From the NCBI GenBank assembly GCA_963712465.1, contig CAVQHY010000011.1, positions 106,072 through 170,071 on the forward strand: a DNA stretch of 64,000 nucleotides, in the 5' to 3' direction. The position numbers and the translations under genes were made by a program. The notes under the pieces were generated by a model. That model did not search any database and was not told where the DNA came from. It was given only the letters and a program-made list of their open reading frames with translations. Positions 32,541-41,201 of this stretch are shown piece after piece; positions within the stretch are counted from its first letter, which is position 1; each line of letters opens with the position of its first letter. Source of the stretch: CAVQHY01 sp963712465. Its GTDB lineage: Bacteria > Actinomycetota > Thermoleophilia > Gaiellales > Gaiellaceae.

Positions 32541-32632
32541 GACGAACCGGGGTGCCGCAGTCGAGCGGCTGAGATCGGGCCCGTGGCCCTGACCCGTCGA
32601 ACCTGATCTGGGTAATGCCAGCGAAGGGAGCG
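32541..32632 (+). promoter_or_regulatory. TPP (THI-box) riboswitch
   Basis: The conserved thiamine pyrophosphate aptamer is complete: CCGGGGTGCC near 32547, GGCTGAGATCGGGC (32567-32580), GACCCGTCGAACCTGATCTG (32591-32610) and GGGTAATGCCAGCGAAGGGAG to 32630. The AGGGAG at its 3' end is also the ribosome binding site of the next gene, seven bases before the ATG, so ligand binding would block translation directly. A -10-like TACACT lies at 32532-32537. Confidence 0.97.
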
Positions 32633-32636
32633 CACG

Positions 32637-33947
32637 ATGGAACCGTCGGAGCGATCCTGGGGCGTCACAGCCGTCCCCGAACGGCTTCGCACCTTCTCGT
32701 TCCTCGACACCGCCGCGCTCTGGGGAAACCTCGGGGTCAGCCTGCTCGTCCTCGTCGCCGGCGCGCTGCTCGTCCCCGCGCTCGGCCTGCGCGACGCGCT
32801 GGCCGCGATCGTCGTCGGCTCCGTGCTGGGCTGCGCCCTCCTCGCCCTTGCGGGGCTGATCGGGGCCGAGCGACGCCTGCCCGGGATGGTGCTCCTGCGC
32901 AGTCCGCTCGGGGTGCGAGGCTCGTACGTTCCAACGGCGCTGAACGTCTTCCAGAACCTCGGCTGGGCGACGTTCGAGCTGATCGTGATCGCGTCTGCGG
33001 CGAATGCGCTCGCGGCCGAGCTCGTCGGCTTCGAGCAGCGCTGGGTCTGGACTCTCCTCTTCGGCGGCGTGATCGCATGGCTCGCTCTCGCCGGCCCGAT
33101 CTCGTTCGTGCGGCGGTTCGTTCGTCGCTTCGCCGTATGGGCCGTGATCGCGTCCGTCGCCTACCTCACCTGGTGGACGCTCGACGGCTCCGACCTGGGC
33201 GCGCTCTGGAGCGCGAACGGCGACGGCGGGCTCTCCTGGTGGCAGGGCGTCGACCTCACGATCGGAATGGCCGCCTCCTGGCTCCCCCTCGCCGCCGATT
33301 ACACGCGCTTTTGCCGCGACGGTCGCGCGGCGTTCTGGGGAACGTCGCTCGGATACCTCGTCCCGCTCGTCTGGCTGCTCTCGCTCGGCGCATTGCTCGC
33401 GCTCTCGCAGGGGCTCGCCGACCCGACCGCGATCCTGGCCGTCGTCGCCACCGGCGGGGTCGCAAGCGCGTTCGCGCTGCTCGCACTGACAGTCGACGAG
33501 ACCGACGAGCCGTTCGCGAACGTCTACTCCGCGGCGGTCTCGATCCAGAACATCGTGCCGCGTGCCAGCCAACCCCTGCTCGTGCTCGCGTGCACCGCGA
33601 TCGCGATCGCGGGCGCGCTCTCGATCGACCTCGTCGCCTATCAGGGGTTCCTGTTTCTGCTCGGCTCGTTCTTCGTGCCGCTGTTCGGCGTGCTCGCGGC
33701 CGACTACGCGCTCGGGCCGGCTCGTGAGGTCGCCGTCCGCTGGTCCGGGCTCGGCGCCTGGCTCGGCGGGTTCGTGCTGTACCAGTGGATCCAGCCGACC
33801 GGGCCGGACTGGTGGACGTCGCTCGTGGGCGTGTCGGCGCGGGCGTCGTTCGGCGCCTCGCTGCCCGCCTTCGCCGCCTCGTTCACGCTCTATGCGCTCC
33901 TGCGCGCTCCTGGGCGCGTTCGCGCCGCGGTAGGCTCCCGCGCGTGA
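32637..33947 (+). CDS. cytX: NCS1-family transporter, CytX-like (probable HMP/thiamine precursor importer)
   Basis: A 436-residue permease of the cytosine/purine/thiamine (NCS1) family with about 12 helices. Signals include TFSFLDTAALWGNLGVSLLV at the N-terminus and MAASWLPLAADYTRFCRDGR in the middle, both typical of CytX. The TPP riboswitch directly in front makes import of hydroxymethylpyrimidine or another thiamine precursor by far the likeliest job. Its stop overlaps the GTG of the PfkB kinase by 4 bases, so the kinase is under the same control. Confidence 0.88.
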   Translation: MEPSERSWGVTAVPERLRTFSFLDTAALWGNLGVSLLVLVAGALLVPALGLRDALAAIVVGSVLGCALLALAGLIGAERRLPGMVLLRSPLGVRGSYVPTALNVFQNLGWATFELIVIASAANALAAELVGFEQRWVWTLLFGGVIAWLALAGPISFVRRFVRRFAVWAVIASVAYLTWWTLDGSDLGALWSANGDGGLSWWQGVDLTIGMAASWLPLAADYTRFCRDGRAAFWGTSLGYLVPLVWLLSLGALLALSQGLADPTAILAVVATGGVASAFALLALTVDETDEPFANVYSAAVSIQNIVPRASQPLLVLACTAIAIAGALSIDLVAYQGFLFLLGSFFVPLFGVLAADYALGPAREVAVRWSGLGAWLGGFVLYQWIQPTGPDWWTSLVGVSARASFGASLPAFAASFTLYALLRAPGRVRAAVGSRA

Positions 33948-34729
33948 TCGGGGTCGTGGGGCTGATCGCGAGGGACGTCGTCGACCGGGGAGCTCCACGG
34001 CTCGGGGGCGGCGGCTGGTACTGCGCTCGAGCCCTGGCGACGCTCGGACAGCCTGCGGTCGTCGCGACGAAGTTCGCACCGGGCGACCAGCGTCTGGCGG
34101 CACCCCTCTTCGGGCTCGGGCTCGAAGTCGCATGGCGCCCCGCCTCGGAGACGGTCGCGTTCCGGCACACGTACCGAGACCAGCACCGCGAGACGACGCT
34201 GGACGTCGTCGGCGACGCATTCACTCCCGCGGACGCACGAGGCTGGATTGCCGAGCTCCTCGGGGACGCGGAGTGGGTGCACGCGACCGCGCTCAGCCGC
34301 GCGGATTTCCCGGTCGAGACCCTGGCCGAGCTCGCCCGCGATCGCCGGCTCGCGTTCGACGGCCAGGGCCTCGTTCGGCCACCGCGTCCGGGCCCCGTCG
34401 CTCGCGACGCGCACTTCGACCCGCGCCTGCTCGAGCACATGACGATGCTGAAGCTGAACGAGACCGAGGCGTCGCTCCTCGACCTCGACGCGCTGAACGT
34501 CCCCGAGCTCCTTGTCACGCTGGGCCCCGACGGCGTGCTGGTGCGAGCAGAGGGCCGCGAGGATCGAATCGCGACGCGACCGCTCGGCGGGATCGATCCG
34601 ACCGGGGCCGGCGACGCGTTCAGCGCCGCGTACCTCGTCGCACGCACGGCCGGGCAGGATTCGTTCGAGGCGGCGCGGGCAGCGACGGCCGTCGTGCGGG
34701 GGATGCTGGCGAAGTGGCAGACACGCTGA
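33944..34729 (+). CDS. PfkB/ribokinase-family kinase in the TPP-controlled operon
   Basis: A 261-residue kinase with the PfkB signature GGIDPTGAGDAFSAAYLVAR, whose Asp is the catalytic base, and an N-terminal glycine motif GGGGWYCARALATLGQPAVV. It is shorter than sugar kinases (300 or more residues). The family includes sugar kinases and the vitamin kinases ThiD and PdxK. Because it is translated with CytX under a TPP riboswitch, phosphorylation of a thiamine precursor such as HMP is an attractive idea, but the sequence alone does not prove it. Ends 16 bases inside the next frame. Confidence 0.85.
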   Translation: MIGVVGLIARDVVDRGAPRLGGGGWYCARALATLGQPAVVATKFAPGDQRLAAPLFGLGLEVAWRPASETVAFRHTYRDQHRETTLDVVGDAFTPADARGWIAELLGDAEWVHATALSRADFPVETLAELARDRRLAFDGQGLVRPPRPGPVARDAHFDPRLLEHMTMLKLNETEASLLDLDALNVPELLVTLGPDGVLVRAEGREDRIATRPLGGIDPTGAGDAFSAAYLVARTAGQDSFEAARAATAVVRGMLAKWQTR

Positions 34730-35142
34730 TCGCTCTGGCGGGCTGCGACGACGCTCTGTACCGGATCGAGATCGGCGAGGCGGCGGAGGGCGACCAGCTC
34801 GTGGAGGCCGAGCCGGGCGGTGTGGTCGAACGGGCACGACCGCTCGAGCTCGCTCCCGGCTTCTCCGCCGGGCGGGCCCTCGACGTCGACGCGATCGGCG
34901 CGACGATCGTCGTCCTCCTCGAGCGGCGACCGCCGCTGCTCGTCTCGACCGACTCGGGAGCGACCTGGTCGGAGCGAGGGTCCGGCCTTCCGGCCGGTCG
35001 CGCGATCGCGCTCGGCGAGAGCCCCGACCTCGTGCTGTTCGGAGCACGCAACCGTCTCTACGTCTCGCGTGACGGGGGTCGCTTCTGGCGCGCCGTCGGC
35101 GTCGAGCTCCCGGAGATCCGAGACGTCGCGTGGGAGCCGTAG
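34714..35142 (+). CDS. Short BNR/Asp-box repeat protein
   Basis: A 142-residue protein from GTG that overlaps the kinase gene by 16 bases. Two Asp-box-like repeats are visible: LVSTDSGATWSERGSGLP and LYVSRDGGRFWRAVGVELP, as found in beta-propellers of sialidase or photosystem-assembly type. It is too short for a whole propeller, so it may form one by self-assembly or be a remnant. No signal peptide. Third gene of the TPP-riboswitch operon; its role there is unknown. Confidence 0.7.
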   Translation: MADTLIALAGCDDALYRIEIGEAAEGDQLVEAEPGGVVERARPLELAPGFSAGRALDVDAIGATIVVLLERRPPLLVSTDSGATWSERGSGLPAGRAIALGESPDLVLFGARNRLYVSRDGGRFWRAVGVELPEIRDVAWEP

Positions 35143-35179
35143 CGCCATCGTCCACCGGGGACAGCACGAGCCATGAGCT

Positions 35180-35246
35180 TGTGTTGCATCACTCGAGAAT
35201 GGGAGTGTGTGTTCATCCCCTCCCCAATCGCGCGTGATGCAACACA
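35180..35246. repeat. 13-bp perfect inverted repeat in a convergent gap
   Basis: TGTGTTGCATCAC (35180-35192) and GTGATGCAACACA (35234-35246) are exact complements with 41 bases between. They lie in the 155-base space between the convergent BNR and sugar-dehydrogenase genes. Possibly a shared terminator with a large loop, an operator pair, or the ends of a small decayed element. Nothing else is evident in the gap. Confidence 0.6.
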
Positions 35247-35297
35247 GGGTGCGTTCGTGACGGGGTGTGGCGCGCCGGGTAACGGGGCCGGGGCGGC

Positions 35298-36407
35298 TCA
35301 GCGCGGTTCGAGCAGGAAGATCCTCCCCGTCCGCGAGACGAGGTAGAGCTCGCCGGCCTCGTCCTCGCCGAACGAGGCGAGCGTCGTGCCGAGCACGAGC
35401 TCCAGCCTGACCCTCCCCGGGTCGGCGGGATCGAGGCTCCAGACCCTACCGGTGCAGTAGTCGCCGTAGACGTAGCGGCCCCGCAGCTCGCCGATGGCCT
35501 TGCCCCGGTAGACGTACCCGCCGACCACCGAGCAGCCGGCCTCGTGGTCGTAGACCGCCAGCGGAGCCACGACCTCACCGTCCCCGTCCGGCTCGTGATC
35601 ATTGGTTCCCTCGTATTCCTCGAACCCCTCGTAGGCGTCCCAGCCCAGGTTGACGAGGCCGGAGCCGCTTGGCACGCGGTCGATCTCCTCCCAGTCGCTC
35701 TCGCCCACGTCGCCGATCCAGATGTCGCCGTTGGCCCGGTCGAACGACCAGCGCCAGGGGTTGCGCAGCCCGTAGGCGATCGGCTGCCAGCGGTCGTCGG
35801 CGCGGTGGACGAGGATCCGCCCGAGACGTCCGGGGCGCTGGGCCGCGGACGGGAACGAGTCGTCGTCGCCGACGCTGACGTACAGCCCGCCGCCCGGCCC
35901 GTAGTGGACCTGGCCGCCGTTGTGCTCGGGCTCGCGCTTCGGTACGCGAAGCAGCGTCCGTCCCGACGACGGATCGGCCCGAGCGCCGACGGCCGTGTAC
36001 TCGACCACGTTCAGCGCCCCGTCCCGGCCGGTGTAGGCGACCGCGAACCGACCGTTCGACGCGTAGTGGGGCGCAAAGGCGATCGACAGCAGACCCTGCT
36101 CGGATGCGAATGCCCTCTTCGGGCTCGTCCTGACGAGCCGGCGGATGTCGAGTAGCGGGCGGTGGCGTGGAACGCCGTCCTGCACCACCCCGACCGTCCC
36201 CGCCTGGCCCACCACGTAGACGGAGTCCGGGTCGCCCGGGGCGAAGGCGACGAAGACCGGCCGATCGAGTCCGCCTACCACCTCGCGTGCCCGGAGCCCG
36301 AGTGGGCTCTGGTCGGTCGTCGCTCGGGGCGTCGAAGCGATGCGATCGCCGCAGGCGGCCGACGCGACCACGGCCCCGATCACGAGCGCGGCGACCCCGA
36401 CGCCCAC
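35298..36407 (-). CDS. PQQ-type soluble aldose sugar dehydrogenase-like lipoprotein
   Basis: A 369-residue exported protein with a lipobox (VVASAACGD, Cys19). The six-bladed GSDH propeller is recognised from LDRPVFVAFAPGDPDSVYVV, HNGGQVHYGPGGGLYVSVGD, PIAYGLRNPWRWSFDRANGD and IWIGDVGESDWEEID. These motifs carry the PQQ-binding Arg and catalytic His (EHNGGQ) of the Asd/YliI family, which oxidises sugars outside the membrane. PQQ synthesis genes are absent from the window. The gene lies 3 bases after the PhzF gene on the same strand. A second, differently anchored paralogue is encoded at 37374. Confidence 0.88.
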   Translation of the reverse strand: MGVGVAALVIGAVVASAACGDRIASTPRATTDQSPLGLRAREVVGGLDRPVFVAFAPGDPDSVYVVGQAGTVGVVQDGVPRHRPLLDIRRLVRTSPKRAFASEQGLLSIAFAPHYASNGRFAVAYTGRDGALNVVEYTAVGARADPSSGRTLLRVPKREPEHNGGQVHYGPGGGLYVSVGDDDSFPSAAQRPGRLGRILVHRADDRWQPIAYGLRNPWRWSFDRANGDIWIGDVGESDWEEIDRVPSGSGLVNLGWDAYEGFEEYEGTNDHEPDGDGEVVAPLAVYDHEAGCSVVGGYVYRGKAIGELRGRYVYGDYCTGRVWSLDPADPGRVRLELVLGTTLASFGEDEAGELYLVSRTGRIFLLEPR

Positions 36408-36410
36408 GGG

Positions 36411-37271
36411 TCAGAGCCGGAACTCGCCCCGGGCGACGATCACGGCCGACCCGCCCACCTCGACGCGCTCGATCCGCTCGGCGGAGCCGTCGGCGCGCGC
36501 GTAGAGCGTGCTCGGCCGGTGAAGCTCGGCGCCCTGCGAGATCTCGATCTCCTCGCCGAACGCGATCGCGCCGTGCCGGGCGAGGTGGCACGCGAGCGGC
36601 CCGGCCGCCGACCCCGTCGCCGGATCCTCGACGATCCCCTCGGCCGGGGCGAACATCCGCGTCTTCCACCGCCGGCCGGCGCCCGCGAAGCAGCTGATCC
36701 CGCCGACCGGGAGCGTGCCCTCCCTCACGAGCCGGACAAGAGCCCCGAAATCCGGCTCGAGGCCGGCGACGTGCTGCTCGCTCGGGAGCGCGACGTAGAC
36801 GTACTTCATCCCGTTGTCGTAGACCTCGATCGGCAGCTCAGAGCTCGCGACGCCGAGCGCGGCGAGCAGCTCTTCCGTCGCCGCAAGCGGCTCGGCTGTC
36901 GGAACGGGCTGGCGCATGCGTCCGAACACGAGCCGGTCGCCTTCGCGCTCCAGCGCGACGGGCACCGGGCCGACCCCCGTCTCGAAAACGATCTCGCCCA
37001 GCTGCAGCGGGCCGCCAAGGGCGAAGGCCGTGCCGAGCACCGGGTGTCCGGCGAACGGGATCTCGGCGGACGGCATGAAGATCCTGATCCGTGCGTGCCC
37101 CCCCGTCTCGGGCGGGTAGACGAAGACGGTCTCCGAGAAGCCGACCTCTCGCGCCAGCGGCAGGAGCGACTCCTCGGGAAGCTCACGAGCGTCGGTGAAG
37201 ACGGCGAGCTGGTTCCCCTCGAGCGGGCGGTCGGTGAAGACGTCGGCGACGACGAAACGATGCGATCCCAC
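36411..37271 (-). CDS. PhzF-family isomerase/epimerase
   Basis: A 286-residue protein of the PhzF/diaminopimelate-epimerase fold. Motifs: FVVADVFTDRPLEGNQLAVF at the N-terminus, with the catalytic Glu in GFSETVFVYPPE, IRIFMPSAEIPFAGHPVLGT in the first half, and EGIVEDPATGSAAGPLACHL in the second. Most PhzF relatives are not phenazine enzymes, and no phz genes are nearby, so a metabolic isomerase is likelier. Starts with GTG. Cotranscribed with the sugar-dehydrogenase-like gene downstream. Confidence 0.9.
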   Translation of the reverse strand: MGSHRFVVADVFTDRPLEGNQLAVFTDARELPEESLLPLAREVGFSETVFVYPPETGGHARIRIFMPSAEIPFAGHPVLGTAFALGGPLQLGEIVFETGVGPVPVALEREGDRLVFGRMRQPVPTAEPLAATEELLAALGVASSELPIEVYDNGMKYVYVALPSEQHVAGLEPDFGALVRLVREGTLPVGGISCFAGAGRRWKTRMFAPAEGIVEDPATGSAAGPLACHLARHGAIAFGEEIEISQGAELHRPSTLYARADGSAERIERVEVGGSAVIVARGEFRL

Positions 37272-37373
37272 CGCACGACTCTACGCCGTCCGGCCGCGAC
37301 GGCGGGTCGGCTAATGCGCGACGGGTTCGCGCGTGCGTGCCCTCCACGGACGGCGTAGGGTACGCCGAACGTC

Positions 37374-38684
37374 ATGCCGCCACCCGCCGTCGCAGGGGCC
37401 TCCGTCCGCCCCGCCCCGTCTCGAAAAGCCACCCTGGTTCTCGTCGCCGCCCTCGTGGGCGTCGCCGTCGCCGTGATCGTCTCGGTCTTCGCCCGCTCCG
37501 TCGAGTCCCGAAGCGGGCTGCTGCCCGCTGGCTTCGTCGAAGAGGTAGCCGCGACGGGCTTCAGGGTCCCGACCGACCTCGTGTTGCTCCCGGACGGGCG
37601 ATTGCTGATCGCCGAGAAGGCGGGCCGGGTCTGGGTCGTCGACGACGGCCGCCGGTCCGTCTATCTCGACATCCGCGATCGAGTGAACGAGGAGTTCGAG
37701 CGCGGCCTGATCGGCATCGCGGTCGAGCCGGGCTTCCACGACGGCGACTACCTCTACGCCTACTACGTCCGCGAGGACGACGCCGCTCACCCGCAGGATC
37801 CCAAGACGGTCAGGCTCAGCCGCTTCGAGACGACCGCCGGCGGCGCCGACCCTGCAAGCGAGGAGGTCGTTCTCGGCAAGCAGGGGGAGCCTCCGTGCGG
37901 CACGGAGGCGGACGGCTCCGACTGCATACCCAGCGATTCGTTCGACCACCACGGCGGCACGATCCGGTTCGCCGAGGACGGGAGCCTCTTTCTCTCGACG
38001 GGCGACGGCACGACCGATCAGCGGGTTGGGGCCGGCTCCTGGCGCGCGCAGCAGCTCGACTCGCTTTCCGGCAAGATCCTCCGCATCGATCCCGACACGG
38101 GACGGGGGCTCGCCGACAACCCGTTCTGGAACGGCGATCCGGACGCGAATCGCTCGAAGGTCTGGGCGTACGGGCTACGCAACCCGTTCCGCTTCGGACT
38201 GCGAGCACCAAGCGAGGTCGCCTACGCGGGAGACGTCGGGCTCGTGAGCTGGGAGGAGATCGACGTGATCGAAGCCGGTGAGAACTACGGCTGGCCCTGT
38301 TTCGAGGGCCCGCGCCCTCGCAGCGGAATCGGGCTCGAGATCGAGCCGGGCTGCCGCGAGCTCTTCAAGGCCGGCGCGAAGGCGGTCAAGGGCCCACTCG
38401 TCCAGTGGTCGCACGTCACGGGAGGGGCGAGCGTCACCGGCGGCGTCTTCTACTCGGGGAACCAGTTCCCCGAGCGCTACCGCGGCGCCTACTTCTTCGC
38501 CGACTTCGTCCAGGGGTGGATCCGGTACCTACGCACCGACGACAACGACGACCTGATCCAGGAGCCGATCGACTTCGCGGCCGCGCCGGGAGGCCCGGTC
38601 GACATCGAGGTCGCTCCCGACGGGAGCCTCGTCTACGTCGTGATCAACTCCGGTGCGGTGCGTCGCATCTCGTACCGCGGCTAG
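37374..38684 (+). CDS. PQQ-type sugar dehydrogenase-like protein, membrane-anchored
   Basis: A 436-residue protein with an N-terminal helix (LVLVAALVGVAVAVIVSVFA) and a GSDH propeller: TGFRVPTDLVLLPDGRLLIA, FDHHGGTIRFAEDGSLFLST, VWAYGLRNPFRFGLRAPSEV and AGDVGLVSWEEIDVIEAGEN. The catalytic His lies in the DHHGG motif. Longer than the lipoprotein paralogue at 35298 and diverges from the PhzF gene. It would oxidise sugars or similar polyols outside the membrane if PQQ is available. It contains paired cysteines (EPPCGTEADGSDCIPSDSFD) near the active site. Confidence 0.87.
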   Translation: MPPPAVAGASVRPAPSRKATLVLVAALVGVAVAVIVSVFARSVESRSGLLPAGFVEEVAATGFRVPTDLVLLPDGRLLIAEKAGRVWVVDDGRRSVYLDIRDRVNEEFERGLIGIAVEPGFHDGDYLYAYYVREDDAAHPQDPKTVRLSRFETTAGGADPASEEVVLGKQGEPPCGTEADGSDCIPSDSFDHHGGTIRFAEDGSLFLSTGDGTTDQRVGAGSWRAQQLDSLSGKILRIDPDTGRGLADNPFWNGDPDANRSKVWAYGLRNPFRFGLRAPSEVAYAGDVGLVSWEEIDVIEAGENYGWPCFEGPRPRSGIGLEIEPGCRELFKAGAKAVKGPLVQWSHVTGGASVTGGVFYSGNQFPERYRGAYFFADFVQGWIRYLRTDDNDDLIQEPIDFAAAPGGPVDIEVAPDGSLVYVVINSGAVRRISYRG

Positions 38685-38696
38685 CCGCGCTCGTTC

Positions 38697-39494
38697 GTGG
38701 ACAATTCGGGGAAGCCCGTGCGCCGGATCGCCGCGATCGCAGCAACCACCCTCCTGGCGCTCGCCGTGCCGATGATCCTGATCGGCAACGGCCTCTGGCT
38801 CCTGATGAACCCGTGGTACGTCCACGCGGAGTACGCACGACCCGGGTTTCCCGACGATGACTACGGGTTCACCAGAGCCCAGCGCACCGAGCTGGCGGTG
38901 GTCGGTCTCCGCTCGATCCAGCCACAGAACCGCGAGGGCGTCCAGGTTCTCCGGGATGCGCGACTTCCCGGCGGCGGTCCGGCCTTCGACGCGCAGGAGA
39001 TCGGGCACATGAACGACGTCCGGAGGATCGTGGGCGTGATCCTGCGAGTCGAGCTCGCGGGCCTCGCGATGATCCTCGTGCTGGCGATCGCGGCGCGATT
39101 CGGTTTCGCCCGTGGGTTCCTCTCCCGAGCGCTGCTCGCGGGATCGGTACTCACGCTCGGCTTCGCGCTGACTCTGGGGCTGGTGATGCTGATCGACTTC
39201 GACTGGTTCTTCAGGCAGTTCCATCTCGCGCTGTTCGAGGGCATGACGTGGTACTTCGACGACACGGACACGCTGCTTCGCCTCTACCCCGACGCGTTCT
39301 GGAGCGACTTCGCGATCGTGCTGTCAGTCCTCGTGCTGGGTCAGGCGCTCGCGCTCGCGGGCGTGACGTGGTGGTGGCGCCGGCGCGGTCGCGTCGTTCA
39401 GCCTCCGGCCGACAGCGCGCCGACCGCGGTCGGCCAGAGCGACGGGTCGATCTCGGGGAACGCCTCGACGAGCGCGAGCACGTCGTCTCGATAG
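38697..39494 (+). CDS. DUF1461-family integral membrane protein (Lit-like)
   Basis: A 265-residue protein from GTG with four to five helices. The hallmark after the first helix, LMNPWYVHAEYARPGFPDDD, then DYGFTRAQRTEL, and HMNDVRRIVGVILRVE in the second loop identify DUF1461 (TIGR01906). One member, Lit of Enterococcus and Bacillus, moves an acyl chain within lipoproteins; whether this one does is unknown. The last 97 bases overlap the 3' end of the convergent sulfotransferase. The C-terminal ~35 residues in this overlap are Ser/Ala-rich and lack features. Confidence 0.8.
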   Translation: MDNSGKPVRRIAAIAATTLLALAVPMILIGNGLWLLMNPWYVHAEYARPGFPDDDYGFTRAQRTELAVVGLRSIQPQNREGVQVLRDARLPGGGPAFDAQEIGHMNDVRRIVGVILRVELAGLAMILVLAIAARFGFARGFLSRALLAGSVLTLGFALTLGLVMLIDFDWFFRQFHLALFEGMTWYFDDTDTLLRLYPDAFWSDFAIVLSVLVLGQALALAGVTWWWRRRGRVVQPPADSAPTAVGQSDGSISGNASTSASTSSR

Positions 39495-40258
39495 GCGAGC
39501 CCAAGCGCTTCCTCGACATGTGGCGGTAGCGCAGCCGGCGCTCGACGCGGCCGGCCCGGGCCGTGCAGCGTAGTCGGGAGAAAACCGGGGTCGAGACCGA
39601 GAAACGCGTACGTCCGTCGAAGCTCCTGCTCCCGCCGGGCCCAGCACGCCTCGAGCTGAAGGACGAGGATGCGGCCGCGGGGGAACTGACGAAGCAGGTG
39701 CGTCAGCTGGCGATGGTAGAAGCCGCGGGCGAACTGATCCTGGGTCACAAGGCGGGAGTTGGGATGGAGGGCGAGCTCCTGCGCGAGGCCCGACCTGTAG
39801 CGGGCGACCGGATCGCGGAGGATGACCAGGAGCTTCGCATCGGGGGCGGCGCGGTGAAGCAGAGCGGGCGTCCAGTAGTCCGAGATGTAACGCGGTGTCC
39901 ACTCGCCCGTGATCGCCCCGTCGGGCCGCGGAAAGAGCGCGTGGTAGCTCCGGACGTCGTCGTCGCCGAACGGTCGTCGCCAGAAGCCGTTGAAGTAGTG
40001 GCATTCCTTCGCGAACTCCCTCGGGCGCCATACGCCGGGATGCTGGCGAATCAGTCCGTTCCACCAGGTCGTTCCGGAACGGTGGGCCCCGACGCCCACG
40101 TAGTCCGGCGGACCCGTGGTGTACGAGTCGAGCCCGGCGAGGAGCTCCGGCTGACGCCGGTCGAGGCGGCGGCGTGCGCGGTGGCGACGGCGATACTCGA
40201 CTGTCGCCCTGACCTGGCGCTTCACTTCGTCGATCCGCTCGGTCCGCACCGCGCACAA
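39398..40258 (-). CDS. Sulfotransferase-domain protein
   Basis: A 286-residue protein with both PAPS-binding motifs: the 5'-phosphosulfate loop YVGVGAHRSGTTWWNGLIRQ and the 3'-phosphate motif LLVILRDPVARYRSGLAQEL. GEWTPRYISDYWTPALL lies between. It resembles heparan/carbohydrate-type sulfotransferases and would add sulfate to a sugar or lipid. No signal or anchor is seen, so it acts in the cytoplasm. It ends inside the DUF1461 gene and lies 4 bases from the EamA gene stop on the same strand, so the two may be cotranscribed. Confidence 0.85.
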   Translation of the reverse strand: MCAVRTERIDEVKRQVRATVEYRRRHRARRRLDRRQPELLAGLDSYTTGPPDYVGVGAHRSGTTWWNGLIRQHPGVWRPREFAKECHYFNGFWRRPFGDDDVRSYHALFPRPDGAITGEWTPRYISDYWTPALLHRAAPDAKLLVILRDPVARYRSGLAQELALHPNSRLVTQDQFARGFYHRQLTHLLRQFPRGRILVLQLEACWARREQELRRTYAFLGLDPGFLPTTLHGPGRPRRAPAALPPHVEEALGLAYRDDVLALVEAFPEIDPSLWPTAVGALSAGG

Positions 40259-40262
40259 TCTT

Positions 40263-41159
40263 TCAGAGTGCGGCGGTGGGCTGCTCGGCCGTGGCGACGC
40301 TTTTCGCCTGGAGCCCGAGGACGACGACGGCAGCGACGATCAACAGCCCACCGACGAGCTGGAGCGCGGTGAGCGACTCGCCGAGCACCGCGTAGGCGAG
40401 CAGAACGCCTGCGAGCGGCTCGCCGACGCCGAGGATCGAGGCTACGCCGGCACCGACCATCTTCACCCCGGTGTAGAAGAGCGCGATCGGGATCACCACG
40501 CTGACGATCACCGCTCCGAGCGCCGCTGCCCATGCCTCCCCGCCGAGGTCGAGGTCGATCCCGCGATACGCCGCCCACGGCAGGAGCACCACGAGCGGGC
40601 TCGTGAACATGAGCGCCGAGAGGACGAGCGGCGAGATACCACCCGTCGTCAGCAGCGAGCGCGCACTTAGAACGAGGCCGGCGACGCAGACTCCGCCGAT
40701 CAGCCCGAGCACGACGCCGGCCGCGTTCGCGCTCTCGGGTACGCCGACCGTGAGCGCGACACCGGCGGTTCCCAGTGCGAGGACGACCAGGCGGCGCCGG
40801 CCGAGCTCCTCGTCGAAGAGCACCGCGGCACCGACAGCGACCAGCAGCGGATAGCAGAAGAAAACGAGGACCACGAGGCCGACCGGGGCTCGAGCGAAGC
40901 CCTCGAACAGCGCGTACGCCGCGCCGAGCTGGAGAGCCCCGAGGGACGCCCCGAGGGCGATGCCGCGCCGGTCCGGCCACGGCTCGTGACGAGCAAGGGC
41001 CACGAGGATCAGCAGCGGCCCGCCCAGAGCGAAGCGCAGCACGAGCAGCGTGAACGGCGCGCCGCCCGCGTCGTAGAAGAGCTTCGAGAACACGCCGAGC
41101 GTGCCGAGCAGGAGCGCGGAGACGAGGACGACCAGGTACCCGTTCAGCGGTCTCGCCAT
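40263..41159 (-). CDS. EamA/DMT-superfamily transporter
   Basis: A 298-residue protein with ten predicted helices in two EamA repeats: LNGYLVVLVSALLLGTLGVF with LRFALGGPLLILVALARHEP in the first, AGVVLGLIGGVCVAGLVLSA and GEPLAGVLLAYAVLGESLTA in the second. ATG at 41159 gives the usual short N-terminus; an upstream extension would run into the divergent SixA gene. These proteins export amino acids, nucleosides or similar metabolites; the substrate is unknown. Confidence 0.88.
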   Translation of the reverse strand: MARPLNGYLVVLVSALLLGTLGVFSKLFYDAGGAPFTLLVLRFALGGPLLILVALARHEPWPDRRGIALGASLGALQLGAAYALFEGFARAPVGLVVLVFFCYPLLVAVGAAVLFDEELGRRRLVVLALGTAGVALTVGVPESANAAGVVLGLIGGVCVAGLVLSARSLLTTGGISPLVLSALMFTSPLVVLLPWAAYRGIDLDLGGEAWAAALGAVIVSVVIPIALFYTGVKMVGAGVASILGVGEPLAGVLLAYAVLGESLTALQLVGGLLIVAAVVVLGLQAKSVATAEQPTAAL

Positions 41160-41201
41160 CAGGAAGAAGGAGCCCGGGACGCGGGTATCCTGAGCTCGAG
41201 G

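Noticed and set aside
31554..34220. Very long minus-strand open frame (888 codons) opposite the OLD and cytX genes
   Set aside because: Mirror frame of GC-rich coding DNA. Arg/Gly-rich, no domains, and it would run through the TPP riboswitch backwards.
38697..39494. 97-base tail overlap of the DUF1461 and sulfotransferase genes as a sign of frameshift
   Set aside because: Both proteins have complete domains; the overlap only adds a low-complexity tail to DUF1461.
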